Part shown: one piece after another, positions 51,987-62,381 of the stretch
Position numbering within the stretch: position 1 is the stretch's first letter
Layout: every line of letters starts with the position of its first letter
Source of the DNA: Cupriavidus basilensis
GTDB taxonomy: Bacteria; Pseudomonadota; Gammaproteobacteria; Burkholderiales; Burkholderiaceae
Direction: 5' to 3'
Length of the DNA stretch: 64,000 nucleotides
NCBI RefSeq assembly: GCF_000876015.1
Contig: NZ_BBQM01000028.1
Location: forward strand, 1-64,000
Position numbers and translations under genes: made by a program
Notes under the pieces: model-generated
What the model was told of the DNA's origin: nothing
What the model saw: only the letters and a program-made list of their open reading frames with translations
The model's database searches: none

Positions 51987-53084
51987 ATGAAGCAGTCGGT
52001 AATGGCCGCGGCGCTGTGCGCCTGCGCGGCCGGGGCGAGTCACGCCCAGGCGCAGTCGGTGACGCTGTACGGCGTCGTCGACACCGGCATCGAATTCGTG
52101 TCCGGCGTGGGCGCCGCGCGCGACCACCTGGTGCGCATGCCGGGCCTGGCCGGCACGGTGCCGTCGCGCTGGGGCCTGCGCGGCACCGAGGACCTCGGCG
52201 GCGGGCTCAAGAGCCAGTTCGTGCTGGAGTCCGGCTTCGCGCCGGACGCCGGCACCTCCAACCAGGGCGGCCGGCTGTTCGGCCGGCAGGCGTGGGTGGG
52301 GCTGTCGGGAAGCTGGGGGCAGGTCGCGCTCGGCCGCCAGTACACCATGCTGTTCTGGTCGATGCTGGAGCCGGACATGCTGGGCCCGAACACCTTCGGC
52401 TCGTCGTCGCTCGACAGCTACCTGCCGAGCACGCGCGCCGACAACGCGATCTCCTACAAGGGCTCGTTCGGCGGGCTCACCGTCGGCGGCACCTACAGCT
52501 TCGGCCGCGATACGGTCAACGCGGGCCCGAGCCCGTCCGGCGCCAACTGCGCCGGCGAAAATCCCGCCGACCAGCGCGCGTGCCGCGAATGGTCGGTGCT
52601 GCTGAAGTACGACACCAGCTGGTGGAGCGTCAGCGCCGCCTACGATTCGCTGCGCGGCGGCCCCGGCGCGTTCGGCGGCCTGACGAGCAGCCGCCTGCGC
52701 GACGACCGCCTGACCGTCAACGGCTACGTCAACTTCAAGAACGGCAAGGTCGGCGGCGGCCTGCTGAGGCGCGACAACGACGGCAGCGCCACGCCGCGCA
52801 GCGACCTGTGGTTCCTCGGTGCATCCTATGCGCTGACGCCGGCGTTCAGCGTGGACGCCGAGGCGTTCTACCTGCGCTTCCGCCACAGCGCCGACAAGGC
52901 CTGGCTGTACGCGGCGCGCGCCACCTATGCGCTGAGCAAGCGCACTTCGGTGTACGGCACGGCGGGCTTCCTGGACAACCGCGGCAACCTCGCGCTCTCG
53001 GTCAGCTCGGGCGCGATCGGCGCCAACCCGGCGCCGGGCGGCAACCAGCTCGGCGCGATGGTCGGCATCAAGCATATTTTCTGA
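51987..53084 (+). CDS. Gram-negative general porin (Burkholderiales OmpC/Omp32-like)
   Basis: A 365-aa outer-membrane porin. Signal peptide ends SHAQAQ; mature start SVTLYGVVDTGIEFVSGVG is the Burkholderiales porin opening. SRWGLRGTEDLGGGLKSQFVLE follows, and the C-terminus ends in phenylalanine (GIKHIF), needed for outer-membrane assembly. GGAGGAGACC lies before the ATG. It probably provides outer-membrane entry for the cluster's substrate. Confidence 0.93.
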   Translation: MKQSVMAAALCACAAGASHAQAQSVTLYGVVDTGIEFVSGVGAARDHLVRMPGLAGTVPSRWGLRGTEDLGGGLKSQFVLESGFAPDAGTSNQGGRLFGRQAWVGLSGSWGQVALGRQYTMLFWSMLEPDMLGPNTFGSSSLDSYLPSTRADNAISYKGSFGGLTVGGTYSFGRDTVNAGPSPSGANCAGENPADQRACREWSVLLKYDTSWWSVSAAYDSLRGGPGAFGGLTSSRLRDDRLTVNGYVNFKNGKVGGGLLRRDNDGSATPRSDLWFLGASYALTPAFSVDAEAFYLRFRHSADKAWLYAARATYALSKRTSVYGTAGFLDNRGNLALSVSSGAIGANPAPGGNQLGAMVGIKHIF

Positions 53085-53115
53085 ACCCCTCCCGACCCCT
53101 CTCTAACCCCTCTTG
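53084..53115 (+). repeat. Three pyrimidine-rich 10-11-bp units after the porin stop
   Basis: AACCCCTCCCG, ACCCCTCTCT and AACCCCTCTTG fill the gap between the porin stop and the aldolase ribosome-binding site. Each unit is complementary to a GGAGGGG-type purine run, so it might pair with the Shine-Dalgarno region nearby (AAGGAGA). Confidence 0.45.
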
Positions 53116-53130
53116 CGCAAGGAGACGACC

Positions 53131-53853
53131 ATGCCGATCCGCACCCTCGTCGAAGACCTGGTGGATGCCGGCCACATCCTGTTCCATGAAGGCGTGCTGG
53201 ATGCGTTCGGCCACGTCAGCGCGCGGCACCCGGACGGCGAGCGCTTCCTGATGTCGCGCAGCATGGCGCCGGTGCAGGCCGGCGCGGGCGACATCCTCGC
53301 CTTCGGCCTGGACGGCGAGCCGGCCGACGCGCAGGGCCGCAAGGTGTTCCTGGAGCGCCATATCCACGCGGCGCTCTACCGCGCGCGGCCCGAGGTGCGG
53401 GCGGTGGTGCACAGCCACTCGCCCGCGCTGATCCCGTTCGGCGTGGTGTCCGGCGCGGCGCTGCGCCCGGTGTGCCACATGAGCGGCTTTCTCGCGCGCG
53501 GCGCGCCGGTGTTCGACATCGCCGACGTGGCCGGCGACGGCTCGGACATGCTGATCCGCGACCGCTGCCTCGGCGACGCGCTGGCCGCCGCGATGGGCGG
53601 CGCCACCATCGTGCTGATGCGCGGCCACGGCGTCACCGTGGCGGCGGACTCGGTCGAGAAGGCGGTCTATTGCGCGGTGTATGCGCAGGCCAACGCGCGC
53701 CTGGTGCTCGACGCCGCGCGTCTGGGCGGCGAGATCCGCTACCTCACCGCGGCCGAAGGGCTGGCCGCCGAGCATGCCAACGACGGCCAGATCGGCCGCG
53801 CCTGGGACCTGTGGCGCCGCGCCGCGCGGCAGGCCACCGCGGGGCTGCGCTGA
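53131..53853 (+). CDS. Class II aldolase/adducin family protein
   Basis: A 240-aa zinc-dependent aldolase or decarboxylase. Likely metal ligands are the two histidines in AVVHSHSPALIP near residue 95 and His in MRGHGVTV near residue 168; the acid in FLERHIHAALY near residue 75 is the catalytic candidate. Relatives include fuculose-phosphate aldolase and 3,4-dihydroxyphthalate decarboxylase. In this setting cleavage or decarboxylation of a ring-fission intermediate is plausible. AAGGAGAC precedes the ATG. Confidence 0.88.
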   Translation: MPIRTLVEDLVDAGHILFHEGVLDAFGHVSARHPDGERFLMSRSMAPVQAGAGDILAFGLDGEPADAQGRKVFLERHIHAALYRARPEVRAVVHSHSPALIPFGVVSGAALRPVCHMSGFLARGAPVFDIADVAGDGSDMLIRDRCLGDALAAAMGGATIVLMRGHGVTVAADSVEKAVYCAVYAQANARLVLDAARLGGEIRYLTAAEGLAAEHANDGQIGRAWDLWRRAARQATAGLR

Positions 53854-53910
53854 GCGCCGCGCACCAGGAAAAGAACAAAAGAACACCAACGATACCAGGA
53901 GACCAACCAC

Positions 53911-54915
53911 ATGAAGCCGCCCCCATCCCTCAGTTCCCCTGCGCGCCGCGAGGCGCTCGCGCGCGGCGCGCTGTGCCTGCTCGCCGCGGCGGTGCCCGCG
54001 CTGCCGGCGCTGGCGCAGGAACCCTGGCCCGCGCGTCCCGTCAGGCTCATCGTGCCGTCCGCGCCCGGCGGCGGGACCGACGTCTACGCGCGCCTGGTCG
54101 CGACGCTGCTGTCGCGCTCGATGAAGCAGTCGTTCGTGGTCGACAACCGTCCCGGCGCGAGCGGGCACATCGGCACCCAGGTGGTCGCGCACGCGCCGGC
54201 GGACGGCTATACGTTCCTCGTGACCGCCAACGCCGCGGTCGCCATCAGCCCCGCGCTGTACCGCAAGCTGCCGTTCGACGTGGAGAAGGACCTCGTGCCG
54301 GTGGCGCGCGGCGTGCTCGCGCCGATGGTGCTGGTGGCCAACCCGGCGGCCGGCATCGGCAGCCTCGGCGAGCTGGTGCGGCTGGGCAAGGAGCGGCCCG
54401 GCGCGATTCCCTACGGCTCGGCCGGCGAGGCCAGCCCGCCCTACCTCGGCGTGCGCATGATCGAGGAAGCCACCGGCGCGCGCTTCCTGCACGTGCCGTA
54501 CAAGGGCGTGGGCGCGGCCTACCAGGACCTGCTCAGCGGACGCCTGCAGTTCATGTTCACGGACCTGAGCTCGGTGCAGCCCTACATCAAGGCCGGCAAG
54601 CTCAAGCCGCTGGCCGTGAACCAGGCCAGCGCGATGCTGCCCGGCGTGCCCTCGCTGGCCGAGCCCGGCCCCGCGCGGATCGACATCTGGACCTCGTTCA
54701 GCGTGTTCGCGCCGGCCGGCGTGCCGGCGCCGATCCTCAAGAAGATGAGCGACGAGCTCAACGCCGCGATGAAGACCCCGGAGCTGGCGGGCGCGCTCGA
54801 AGCCAATGCCCTGGTGCCGGTGTTCGACACGCCGGCCGCGTTCCAGGCGTCGATGCGCAAGGAACGCGAGCAGTGGGCGTCGTTCATCAGGCGCAACGGC
54901 ATCCGTATCGAATGA
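53911..54915 (+). CDS. Bug/TctC-type tripartite tricarboxylate transporter binding protein
   Basis: A 334-aa periplasmic binding protein. The N-terminus ARREALARGALCLLAAAVPA looks twin-arginine-like; the mature part starts EPWPARPVRLIVPSAPGGGTD, then DNRPGASGHIGTQ and HVPYKGVGAAYQD. AGGAGACC precedes the ATG. Placed inside the aromatic catabolism set between aldolase and aldehyde dehydrogenase genes. No membrane partner nearby. Confidence 0.88.
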   Translation: MKPPPSLSSPARREALARGALCLLAAAVPALPALAQEPWPARPVRLIVPSAPGGGTDVYARLVATLLSRSMKQSFVVDNRPGASGHIGTQVVAHAPADGYTFLVTANAAVAISPALYRKLPFDVEKDLVPVARGVLAPMVLVANPAAGIGSLGELVRLGKERPGAIPYGSAGEASPPYLGVRMIEEATGARFLHVPYKGVGAAYQDLLSGRLQFMFTDLSSVQPYIKAGKLKPLAVNQASAMLPGVPSLAEPGPARIDIWTSFSVFAPAGVPAPILKKMSDELNAAMKTPELAGALEANALVPVFDTPAAFQASMRKEREQWASFIRRNGIRIE

Positions 54916-54961
54916 CGCGCCCCCGCGCGCCCCTGATTGCAGTCATCGTGGAGACGAACCA

Positions 54962-56422
<1,461 letters not shown>

Positions 56423-56482
56423 GGTGCGCCGCGTCCCTTGCCCCGCGCCTTGCCCCAGCCACATCCCTTCCCGGGAGGAGAA

Positions 56483-57817
56483 ATGAAACCGCTGTACGTT
56501 GAAGATGTGATCGATGCCCGGCCGTTCGGGCCGTTCCAGTGGCTGTTGTTCGCCATCTGCTTCCTGATCGCGCTGATGGATGGCGCCAGCATCCAGATCA
56601 TGGGCCTGAGCGCGCCGACGATGGCGCACTCGCTCGGACTCGGGCCGGAGCAGCTGGGCCCGGTGTTCGCCGCGTCCGAGATCGGCTTCATGGCCGGCGC
56701 GCTGTTCTTCGGCCCGCTGGCCGACCGCTTCGGCCGCAAGTCCGTGCTGGTGCTGTGCACGCTGCTGTTCGGCGTGGCCTCGCTGTGCACCGCGGCGGCG
56801 ACCGGCTTCGGCATGCTGCTGGCGCTGCGCGTGCTGACCGGCATCGGCCTCGGCGGCGCGGCGCCGTGCTTCGTGAGCCTGGCGACGGAGTTCGTCGCGC
56901 AGCGGCTGCGCGCGCGCGTGGCCTCGCTGCTGTGGGCGGCGGTGCCGGCCGGCGGGGTGCTGGCCGGCTTCGCCGGCAGCCGGCTGATCCCGGCCTTCGG
57001 CTGGCAGGCCATGTTCCAGGCCTTCGGCGCGGTGACGATCGCCGGCGCGCTGCTGGTGTGCCTGTGCGTGCCGGAGTCGCTGCGCTTCCTGATCCTGGCC
57101 GGGCGCCAGGGCGCGGCGACGCAGCGCATCCTCGCCCGCCTCGGCGTGGACCCGCGGCAGCGCGGCGCCACGCTGCGCATGCGCGAAGCGGTGCCGCAGG
57201 GCATGCCGGCCTCGCACCTGTTTACCGGCGGGCGCGCGCGTTTCACCGGCTTCCTGTGGCTCGGCTTCTTCCTGAACTTCATGACGCTGATCGGCGTGCT
57301 GGCCTGGACCACCACGCTGCTGCGCGGGCACGGCATGTCCCTGCCGGACACCTCGCTGGTGCTGGCCTGGAACAACGTCGGCGGCGTGGCCGGCGTGGCG
57401 CTGGCCGGCAAGCTGATGGAGCGGTTCGGCACGTTCCGCTTCCTGGCCATGCTGCTGGCCAGCGGCAGCGTCGCGGTGGCGCTGACCGGGCTCGCCGGCG
57501 CGCAGCTCGCGTTCGCCGCGGCGTGCTCGATGCTGACCGGGTTCTGCGTCGGCGGCGCCACCTCCGGCATGATCGGCCTGGCGGCCCTGGGCTATCCCAC
57601 CGCCATCCGCTCGACCGGCGTGGGATGCGGCCTGGCGGCCGGCCGGCTCGGCGGCGCGACCGGGCCGCTGCTGGTCGGCGCGCTGGTCGGCGCCGGCATG
57701 GACACCACGCAGACCTTCGCGCTGATCGCCATGCCGTCGCTGCTTGCCGCGTTCGCCGTGCTGGCGATGCGCCGCGCCGGCGGCGCGCCGGCCCCGGCCA
57801 CGGCCGGCGCGCGTTGA
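56483..57817 (+). CDS. MFS transporter, AAHS-like
   Basis: A 444-aa second MFS carrier of the cluster. About 12 hydrophobic segments; ALMDGASIQIMGLSAPTM near residue 30 is a changed AAHS signature with DGAS in place of DGFD, and PLADRFGRKSVLVLCTLL near residue 78 is the loop motif. GGAGGAGAAATG gives the start. It starts VEDVIDARPFGPFQ much like the first carrier (VHEVIDARPIGRFQ), so the two are paralogues. A terminator follows 8 bp after the stop. Confidence 0.9.
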   Translation: MKPLYVEDVIDARPFGPFQWLLFAICFLIALMDGASIQIMGLSAPTMAHSLGLGPEQLGPVFAASEIGFMAGALFFGPLADRFGRKSVLVLCTLLFGVASLCTAAATGFGMLLALRVLTGIGLGGAAPCFVSLATEFVAQRLRARVASLLWAAVPAGGVLAGFAGSRLIPAFGWQAMFQAFGAVTIAGALLVCLCVPESLRFLILAGRQGAATQRILARLGVDPRQRGATLRMREAVPQGMPASHLFTGGRARFTGFLWLGFFLNFMTLIGVLAWTTTLLRGHGMSLPDTSLVLAWNNVGGVAGVALAGKLMERFGTFRFLAMLLASGSVAVALTGLAGAQLAFAAACSMLTGFCVGGATSGMIGLAALGYPTAIRSTGVGCGLAAGRLGGATGPLLVGALVGAGMDTTQTFALIAMPSLLAAFAVLAMRRAGGAPAPATAGAR

Positions 57818-57825
57818 CGATTCTC

Positions 57826-57856
57826 GCCGGGGTGGTTGCCCCGGCTACTTTTCCTT
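57826..57856 (+). terminator. Rho-independent terminator after the second MFS gene
   Basis: A perfect 7-bp stem GCCGGGG-TGGTTG-CCCCGGC (57826-57845) is followed by TACTTTTCCTT. It lies 8 bp after the MFS stop and ends just before the AraC start codon, so it should separate the catabolic operon from araC or limit read-through into it. Confidence 0.7.
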
Positions 57857-57862
57857 GCCGCC

Positions 57863-58822
57863 ATGACCACCGATACCAGCAGGCCCTTCGAGACGCTTTC
57901 CACCATCGCGGTGTCGCCGCATGAACGGTCCGGGTTCTGGCGCAAAGCCATCCGCGGCAGCTTCGGCGGACTGCATGTCGACACCTATGGACGCGACGCC
58001 TTCGACGGCGCGCTGCGCATGGCCAGCGTCGGGCAGACCCGGCTGTGCCGCGTGACCGCGCAGGCCCACCGCGCGACCAACCTGCCGGCGCATGCCGCCG
58101 ACGCGCCGCGCCGCTACAAGGTGGTGGTCCAGTTCGAGGGCGAGTCCCGCTTCGAGCAGGATGGCCTGGCCGCGTGCCTGGCGCCGGGGGACTGGGCCAT
58201 CTACGACACCGCGCGCCCGTACCGCATGACCGCGAGCCGGCCGGTGGACCTGGCCACGATGGTGGTGCCGCACGCGGCGCTACCGCTGTCGCCGCGCGAG
58301 CGCCGCGCCGTGCTGCTGCGCGCGCACAGCGCGCGCGGCGGCGCCGGTGGCCGGATGGCCGCCTGCATGGCCGGCGCGCTGGCGGGGGCTGCGATGTCGG
58401 AAGCGCAAGCGGGCGAGCTGGGCGAGGCGCTGGCCGCGGCGGTGCGGGAGCAGCTCGCCGCCGCGCCCCGGCACCTGCTGCCGGCGGTGCTGCGCGAGCG
58501 GATCGTGGAATACGTGCGCTGCCATCTGGCGCGGGCGGACCTGTGCGTCGACCAGATCGCGGCGGCGCTCAATTGCTCGAAGCGCTACCTGCACATGGTG
58601 TTCGACGCCGACGGCATGACGCTGGCCCGGTACATCCAGCAACTGCGCCTGGCGCAGATCAGCCAGGACCTGGCGGACCCGGCGCTGGGCGCGCATTCGA
58701 TCACCGAGATCTCGATGCGCTGGGGCTTCGTCAGCAGCGGGCATTTTTCCCGCAGCTTCAGGCAGGCCTTCGGCACCACGCCGCGCGACTACCGCGCGGC
58801 CAGCCTCGCGGGACGGCGCTAG
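57863..58822 (+). CDS. AraC family transcriptional regulator (AraC-binding-like domain, XylS/FeaR type)
   Basis: A 319-aa regulator. The N-terminal cupin-like domain (SGFWRKAIRGSFGGLHVDTY, CRVTAQAHRATNLP, GDWAIYDTARPYRM) is typical of activators in aromatic catabolism; the C-terminal two-helix DNA-binding domain has IAAALNCSKRYLHMVFD and ISMRWGFVSSGHFSRSFRQA. ATG 57863 was chosen; an upstream TTG at 57836 would put the start within the terminator stem. No clear ribosome-binding site is seen. Likely an activator of the surrounding operons with an aromatic effector. Confidence 0.88.
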   Translation: MTTDTSRPFETLSTIAVSPHERSGFWRKAIRGSFGGLHVDTYGRDAFDGALRMASVGQTRLCRVTAQAHRATNLPAHAADAPRRYKVVVQFEGESRFEQDGLAACLAPGDWAIYDTARPYRMTASRPVDLATMVVPHAALPLSPRERRAVLLRAHSARGGAGGRMAACMAGALAGAAMSEAQAGELGEALAAAVREQLAAAPRHLLPAVLRERIVEYVRCHLARADLCVDQIAAALNCSKRYLHMVFDADGMTLARYIQQLRLAQISQDLADPALGAHSITEISMRWGFVSSGHFSRSFRQAFGTTPRDYRAASLAGRR

Positions 58823-59601
58823 CCGAGCCGGTGGATCCCGCTCAGCACGTGGGCTTCCATGCCGCCGTCGCAGGGGATGTTGGCGCCGCGGATCCAGGCG
58901 CTTTCGTCGCTGCACAGGAAGGCCACCAGCGGAGCGATGTCCGCGGGCCGCCCGGCGCGCTCCATGAGGCGCATGTCCTCCTCGGCGCGTTCGCCGAGGG
59001 TCTTGAGGAAATCCTGGTGGATCGGCGTTTCCACCGGCCCCGGGCTGACCGCGTTCATGCGGATGCCGCGCTCGCGCCAGCGCCAGCGGCATTGCAGGGT
59101 CCACACCACCAGCGCTTCCTTCGACAGGAAATAGGCGCGCGCGTCGTCCACGCCGTGGCTCGCGCAGAACGCCGGCACGTCTTCGGGCTGCCGGACTTCG
59201 AGCAGCGCCAGCGCCTGCGCGGCGTCCTGGTGCCAGCCGAAGCCGGCCAGCGAGGCCAGGTTGACGATGGCCGCGCCGTTGTTGAGACGGGGCAGCAGGG
59301 CCTCGGTGAACAGCCGCAGGCCGGTGAAGTTGACCTGCAGCACCGGCACGGCGCCGCGCGTGGGCGGCAGGCCGGCGATGTTGCACAGCGCGTCGGCGCG
59401 CTCGATGCGCGCGGCCGCGGCCGCGATCGAGGCCGGGTCGGACAGGTCGGCCTGCACGAACTGGTCGACGCCGCTTCCCGGCACGGCATTGCGGTCGACG
59501 CCGATCACGTGCGCGCCGGCGGCCTTGAAGTACGCCGCGCAGGCGGCACCGATGCCGGACGCCGCGCCGGTGACGACGACCGCTTTGTCTGCGAATTTCA
59601 T
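58819..59601 (-). CDS. SDR family oxidoreductase
   Basis: A 260-aa short-chain dehydrogenase with NAD(P) motif VVVTGAASGIGAACA, CNIAG near residue 83, catalytic Ser in VNLASLAGF near residue 116 and YxxxK in AYFLSKEALVVW near residue 157. The layout resembles 3-alpha-hydroxysteroid dehydrogenase/carbonyl reductases. The second of two close ATGs was chosen because AGGAGG then stands 7 bases away. Its stop and the AraC stop share the palindrome CTAG, so the convergent genes overlap by 4 bp. It is divergent from the last aldehyde dehydrogenase gene. Confidence 0.9.
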   Translation of the reverse strand: MKFADKAVVVTGAASGIGAACAAYFKAAGAHVIGVDRNAVPGSGVDQFVQADLSDPASIAAAAARIERADALCNIAGLPPTRGAVPVLQVNFTGLRLFTEALLPRLNNGAAIVNLASLAGFGWHQDAAQALALLEVRQPEDVPAFCASHGVDDARAYFLSKEALVVWTLQCRWRWRERGIRMNAVSPGPVETPIHQDFLKTLGERAEEDMRLMERAGRPADIAPLVAFLCSDESAWIRGANIPCDGGMEAHVLSGIHRLG

Positions 59602-59820
59602 GGACATTCCTCCTGGATTGCCGGCGCGCCCGTGCGCGGGTGCGCGGGTAGCCGGTCACTGGATGCCAATGATGCCGGCGCGCCGCGCGGCTGTCTTGCC
59701 CGACAGTGAACTGCGGGGAGGGGCCGCGCCGCGGCGCGGTTTACTTCCCTCACAGGCAAGCCGGCCGCGCGCCGCGTGCCTACAGTAGCGTCACGAAGCA
59801 ACTACCGCATGGAGACGCGC

Positions 59821-61269
59821 TTGCGAGATTTTTCCCTTCTGATTGCCGGCCGCGCGGTTCCCGCCGCGTCCGGCGCGCTGTTCGAGCGCAGGAACCCGCT
59901 GTCCGGCGCCGTCGTCACGCGCGCCGCCGCCGCCACGGTGGCCGACGCGCGCGCCGCGGCCGACGCCGCCGCGGCGGCGTTCCCGGCCTGGTCGGCGCTC
60001 GGCCCGGGGCCGCGCCGGCACAAGCTGCTGCTGGCCGCCGACCGGCTCGAGCGGCGGCGCGCCGCGCTGGTCGACACGATGATGGCGGAAACGGGCGCCG
60101 CGCGCGCCTGGGCCGGGCACAATGTCGACGCCGCCGCCGCCATCCTGCGCGAGGCCGCGTACATGACCACGCGGATCCAGGGCGAGGTCATCCCGTCGGA
60201 CGAGGCGCGCGTGGCGATGGCCATGCGCTGCCCGGTCGGCGTGGTGCTCGGCATCGCGCCGTGGAACGCGCCGGTCGTGCTAGGCGTGCGCGCGGTGGCG
60301 ATGGCGCTGGCGTGCGGCAACACCGCGATCCTGAAGGCGTCCGACGTCAGCCCCGGCGTGCACGTGCTGATCGGCGAGGCGATGATCGAGGCCGGCCTGG
60401 ACGGCGGCATCGTCAACGTCGTCACGCACGCGCCGGCCGATGCCGAGGACGTCGTGGGCGCGCTGATCGACCATCCGGCCGTGCGCCGCGTCAACTTCAC
60501 CGGGTCGACGCGCGTCGGCCGCGTGGTGGCGCGCCGCGCCGCCGAGCACCTCAAGCCGGTGCTGCTGGAGCTGGGCGGCAAGGCGCCCTGCCTGGTGCTC
60601 GACGACGCCGACCTCGATGCCGCGGTGCGCGCGGCCGCCTTCGGCGCGTTCTTCAACCAGGGGCAGATCTGCATGTCCACCGAGCGCATCCTGGTGGCCG
60701 ACGGCGTGGCCGAGGCCTTCGTCGACAAGCTCGCCGGGCGCGCGCGCGGCCTGACCGCGGGTGATCCGGCCAGCGGCGGGCACGCGCTGGGCGCGCTCGC
60801 CGACCCGCTCGCCCACAAGCGCATCAATGCGCTGATCGCCGACGCGGTGGCACAGGGCGCGCGCGTGGTCGCGGGCGGGGACGCGCGCGGCGCGCTGATG
60901 TCCGCCACGGTGCTCGACGGCGTGACGCCCGCCATGCGCATCTTCCACGAGGAGACCTTCGGCCCGGTGGTATGCGTCACGCGCGTGGCCGACGACGAAC
61001 AGGCGGTCGCGCTGGCGAACCAGTCCGAGTACGGCCTGTCGGCTTCGGTGTTCGGCAGCGACGCCGCGCGCGCGCTCAACATCGCGCGCCGCCTCGAGAC
61101 CGGCATCTGCCACATCAACGGCGCCACCGTCAGCGACGAGCCGCAGATGCCGTTCGGCGGCGTCAAGGCCACCGGCTACGGCCGCTTCGGCGGCAGCGCC
61201 GGCGTGGCCGAGTTCACCGAGCTGCGCTGGGTGACGATCGCCACCGGCGCGGCTGCCTATCCGATCTGA
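59821..61269 (+). CDS. Aldehyde dehydrogenase, salicylaldehyde/vanillin dehydrogenase-like
   Basis: A 482-aa enzyme with catalytic Cys in NQGQICMSTERI near residue 284, Glu in LELGGKAPCL near residue 250 and NAD-site APWNAPVVLGVRAVAM near residue 150. APWNAP and QICMSTER are the pattern of salicylaldehyde (NahF-like) and vanillin dehydrogenases, so an aromatic aldehyde is a likely substrate. A TTG start is proposed: GGAGAC stands five bases before it; an ATG at 59809 lies upstream of that site. Followed by a metallo-hydrolase and a decarboxylase-like gene in the same direction. Confidence 0.9.
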   Translation: MRDFSLLIAGRAVPAASGALFERRNPLSGAVVTRAAAATVADARAAADAAAAAFPAWSALGPGPRRHKLLLAADRLERRRAALVDTMMAETGAARAWAGHNVDAAAAILREAAYMTTRIQGEVIPSDEARVAMAMRCPVGVVLGIAPWNAPVVLGVRAVAMALACGNTAILKASDVSPGVHVLIGEAMIEAGLDGGIVNVVTHAPADAEDVVGALIDHPAVRRVNFTGSTRVGRVVARRAAEHLKPVLLELGGKAPCLVLDDADLDAAVRAAAFGAFFNQGQICMSTERILVADGVAEAFVDKLAGRARGLTAGDPASGGHALGALADPLAHKRINALIADAVAQGARVVAGGDARGALMSATVLDGVTPAMRIFHEETFGPVVCVTRVADDEQAVALANQSEYGLSASVFGSDAARALNIARRLETGICHINGATVSDEPQMPFGGVKATGYGRFGGSAGVAEFTELRWVTIATGAAAYPI

Positions 61270-61345
61270 AACCCCCACGAACACGGCAACATGGCACGGC
61301 GGGCGCGGGCCCGCCGCGGCCGGCCGAACCAGGAGCGAGACAAAC

Positions 61346-62275
61346 ATGAGCGCACCGATCCAACGCAACCAGCAACCCGGCTGGACGCGCTTCCGGCACG
61401 GCGACTTCGAATGCACCGTGGTGACCGACGGCCTGCTGCACATGGGCCCGCCGCGCGACACCTTTCCGCATGCCGACCCGCAGGAGATCGACCGCCTGCT
61501 GGCCGACGCCTACCTGCCGACCGAGACCATCGAGCTCGACCAGAACCTGCTGATCGTCAACACCGGCAGGCAACTGGTGCTGTTCGACACCGGCGTGGGC
61601 ATCAACGCCGAGCTCGGCGTCAAGACCTTCGGCAAGCTGACCGGGCGCGCGCTGTCCAGCATGCGCGCGGCCGGCATCGCGCCGGAGCAGATCGACGTGA
61701 TCGCGCTCACGCACGCGCATCCCGACCACTGCTGGGGACTGGTCGACGACGACGGCAACAAGCTCTACCCGAACGCGCGCGTCTGCATCAACCGCGTCGA
61801 CATGGAATACTGGACCGATCTCGGCAATATCCGCGACACCATGTCGGAGCACATGAAAGACCATTTCCGCGGCGCGCACCTGAACATCCTCGCCTATCGC
61901 GACGTCATCACGTTCCTCGCGGATGGCGACGAAGTGGTGCCCGGCATCACCGCTCACCTGACGCCCGGCCACAGCCCGGGGCACATGGTTTACCGGATCG
62001 CCAGCCAGGGCAGGGCGCTGCTCAACTGGGGCGATCTCTGCCATCACCAGATCCTGCTGCTCAAGCGGCCCAACTGGGCCTTCAAGTTCGACTCCGACAG
62101 CGCCGCCGCCGCGGTGTCGCGGCTGCGCGTGCTCGACTGGGCCTGCGGCGAGAACATGGAAATCCTGTCGTACCACTTCCCGTTCCCGGGGCGCGGACAC
62201 CTGCGCCGCAACGCGGACGGCTACGACTGGCTGCCGACCCGGCTCGAGCTGGAAGCGCCCGAGGCGCTGTCGTAG
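61346..62275 (+). CDS. Metallo-beta-lactamase fold hydrolase
   Basis: A 309-aa MBL-fold protein with the zinc motif THAHPDHCWGL near residue 122 (HxHxDH), His in TPGHSPGHMVY near residue 208 and Asp in NWGDLCHHQ near residue 228. No signal peptide, so it is cytoplasmic. AGGAGCGAGAC precedes the ATG. Such proteins hydrolyse lactones and esters; a lactone or enol-lactone from aromatic breakdown is plausible, but the substrate is not known. Lies 76 bp after the aldehyde dehydrogenase. Confidence 0.87.
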   Translation: MSAPIQRNQQPGWTRFRHGDFECTVVTDGLLHMGPPRDTFPHADPQEIDRLLADAYLPTETIELDQNLLIVNTGRQLVLFDTGVGINAELGVKTFGKLTGRALSSMRAAGIAPEQIDVIALTHAHPDHCWGLVDDDGNKLYPNARVCINRVDMEYWTDLGNIRDTMSEHMKDHFRGAHLNILAYRDVITFLADGDEVVPGITAHLTPGHSPGHMVYRIASQGRALLNWGDLCHHQILLLKRPNWAFKFDSDSAAAAVSRLRVLDWACGENMEILSYHFPFPGRGHLRRNADGYDWLPTRLELEAPEALS

Positions 62276-62319
62276 CCACGCCGCTCGCCGCGCTCGCATC
62301 CGGCCATCGCCGCCTCCCG

Positions 62320-62381
62320 CTCAAAGGTTATCGATTTCAAGGCCATCGACCTCAAGGCCACCGATCTCAAAGGCTATCGAC
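62320..62381 (+). repeat. Four 15-16-bp tandem units ending exactly at a start codon
   Basis: Units at 62320-62335, 62336-62350, 62351-62365 and 62366-62381 follow the pattern YTCAA(A)GGYYAYCGAY; the ATG of the amidohydrolase gene starts at the next base. Each unit contains an AAGG Shine-Dalgarno-like core, the last one at normal distance from the ATG. Confidence 0.75.

Noticed and set aside
62320..62381. CRISPR-like repeat array
   Set aside because: Units are contiguous without spacers, only 15-16 bp, and no cas genes are present.
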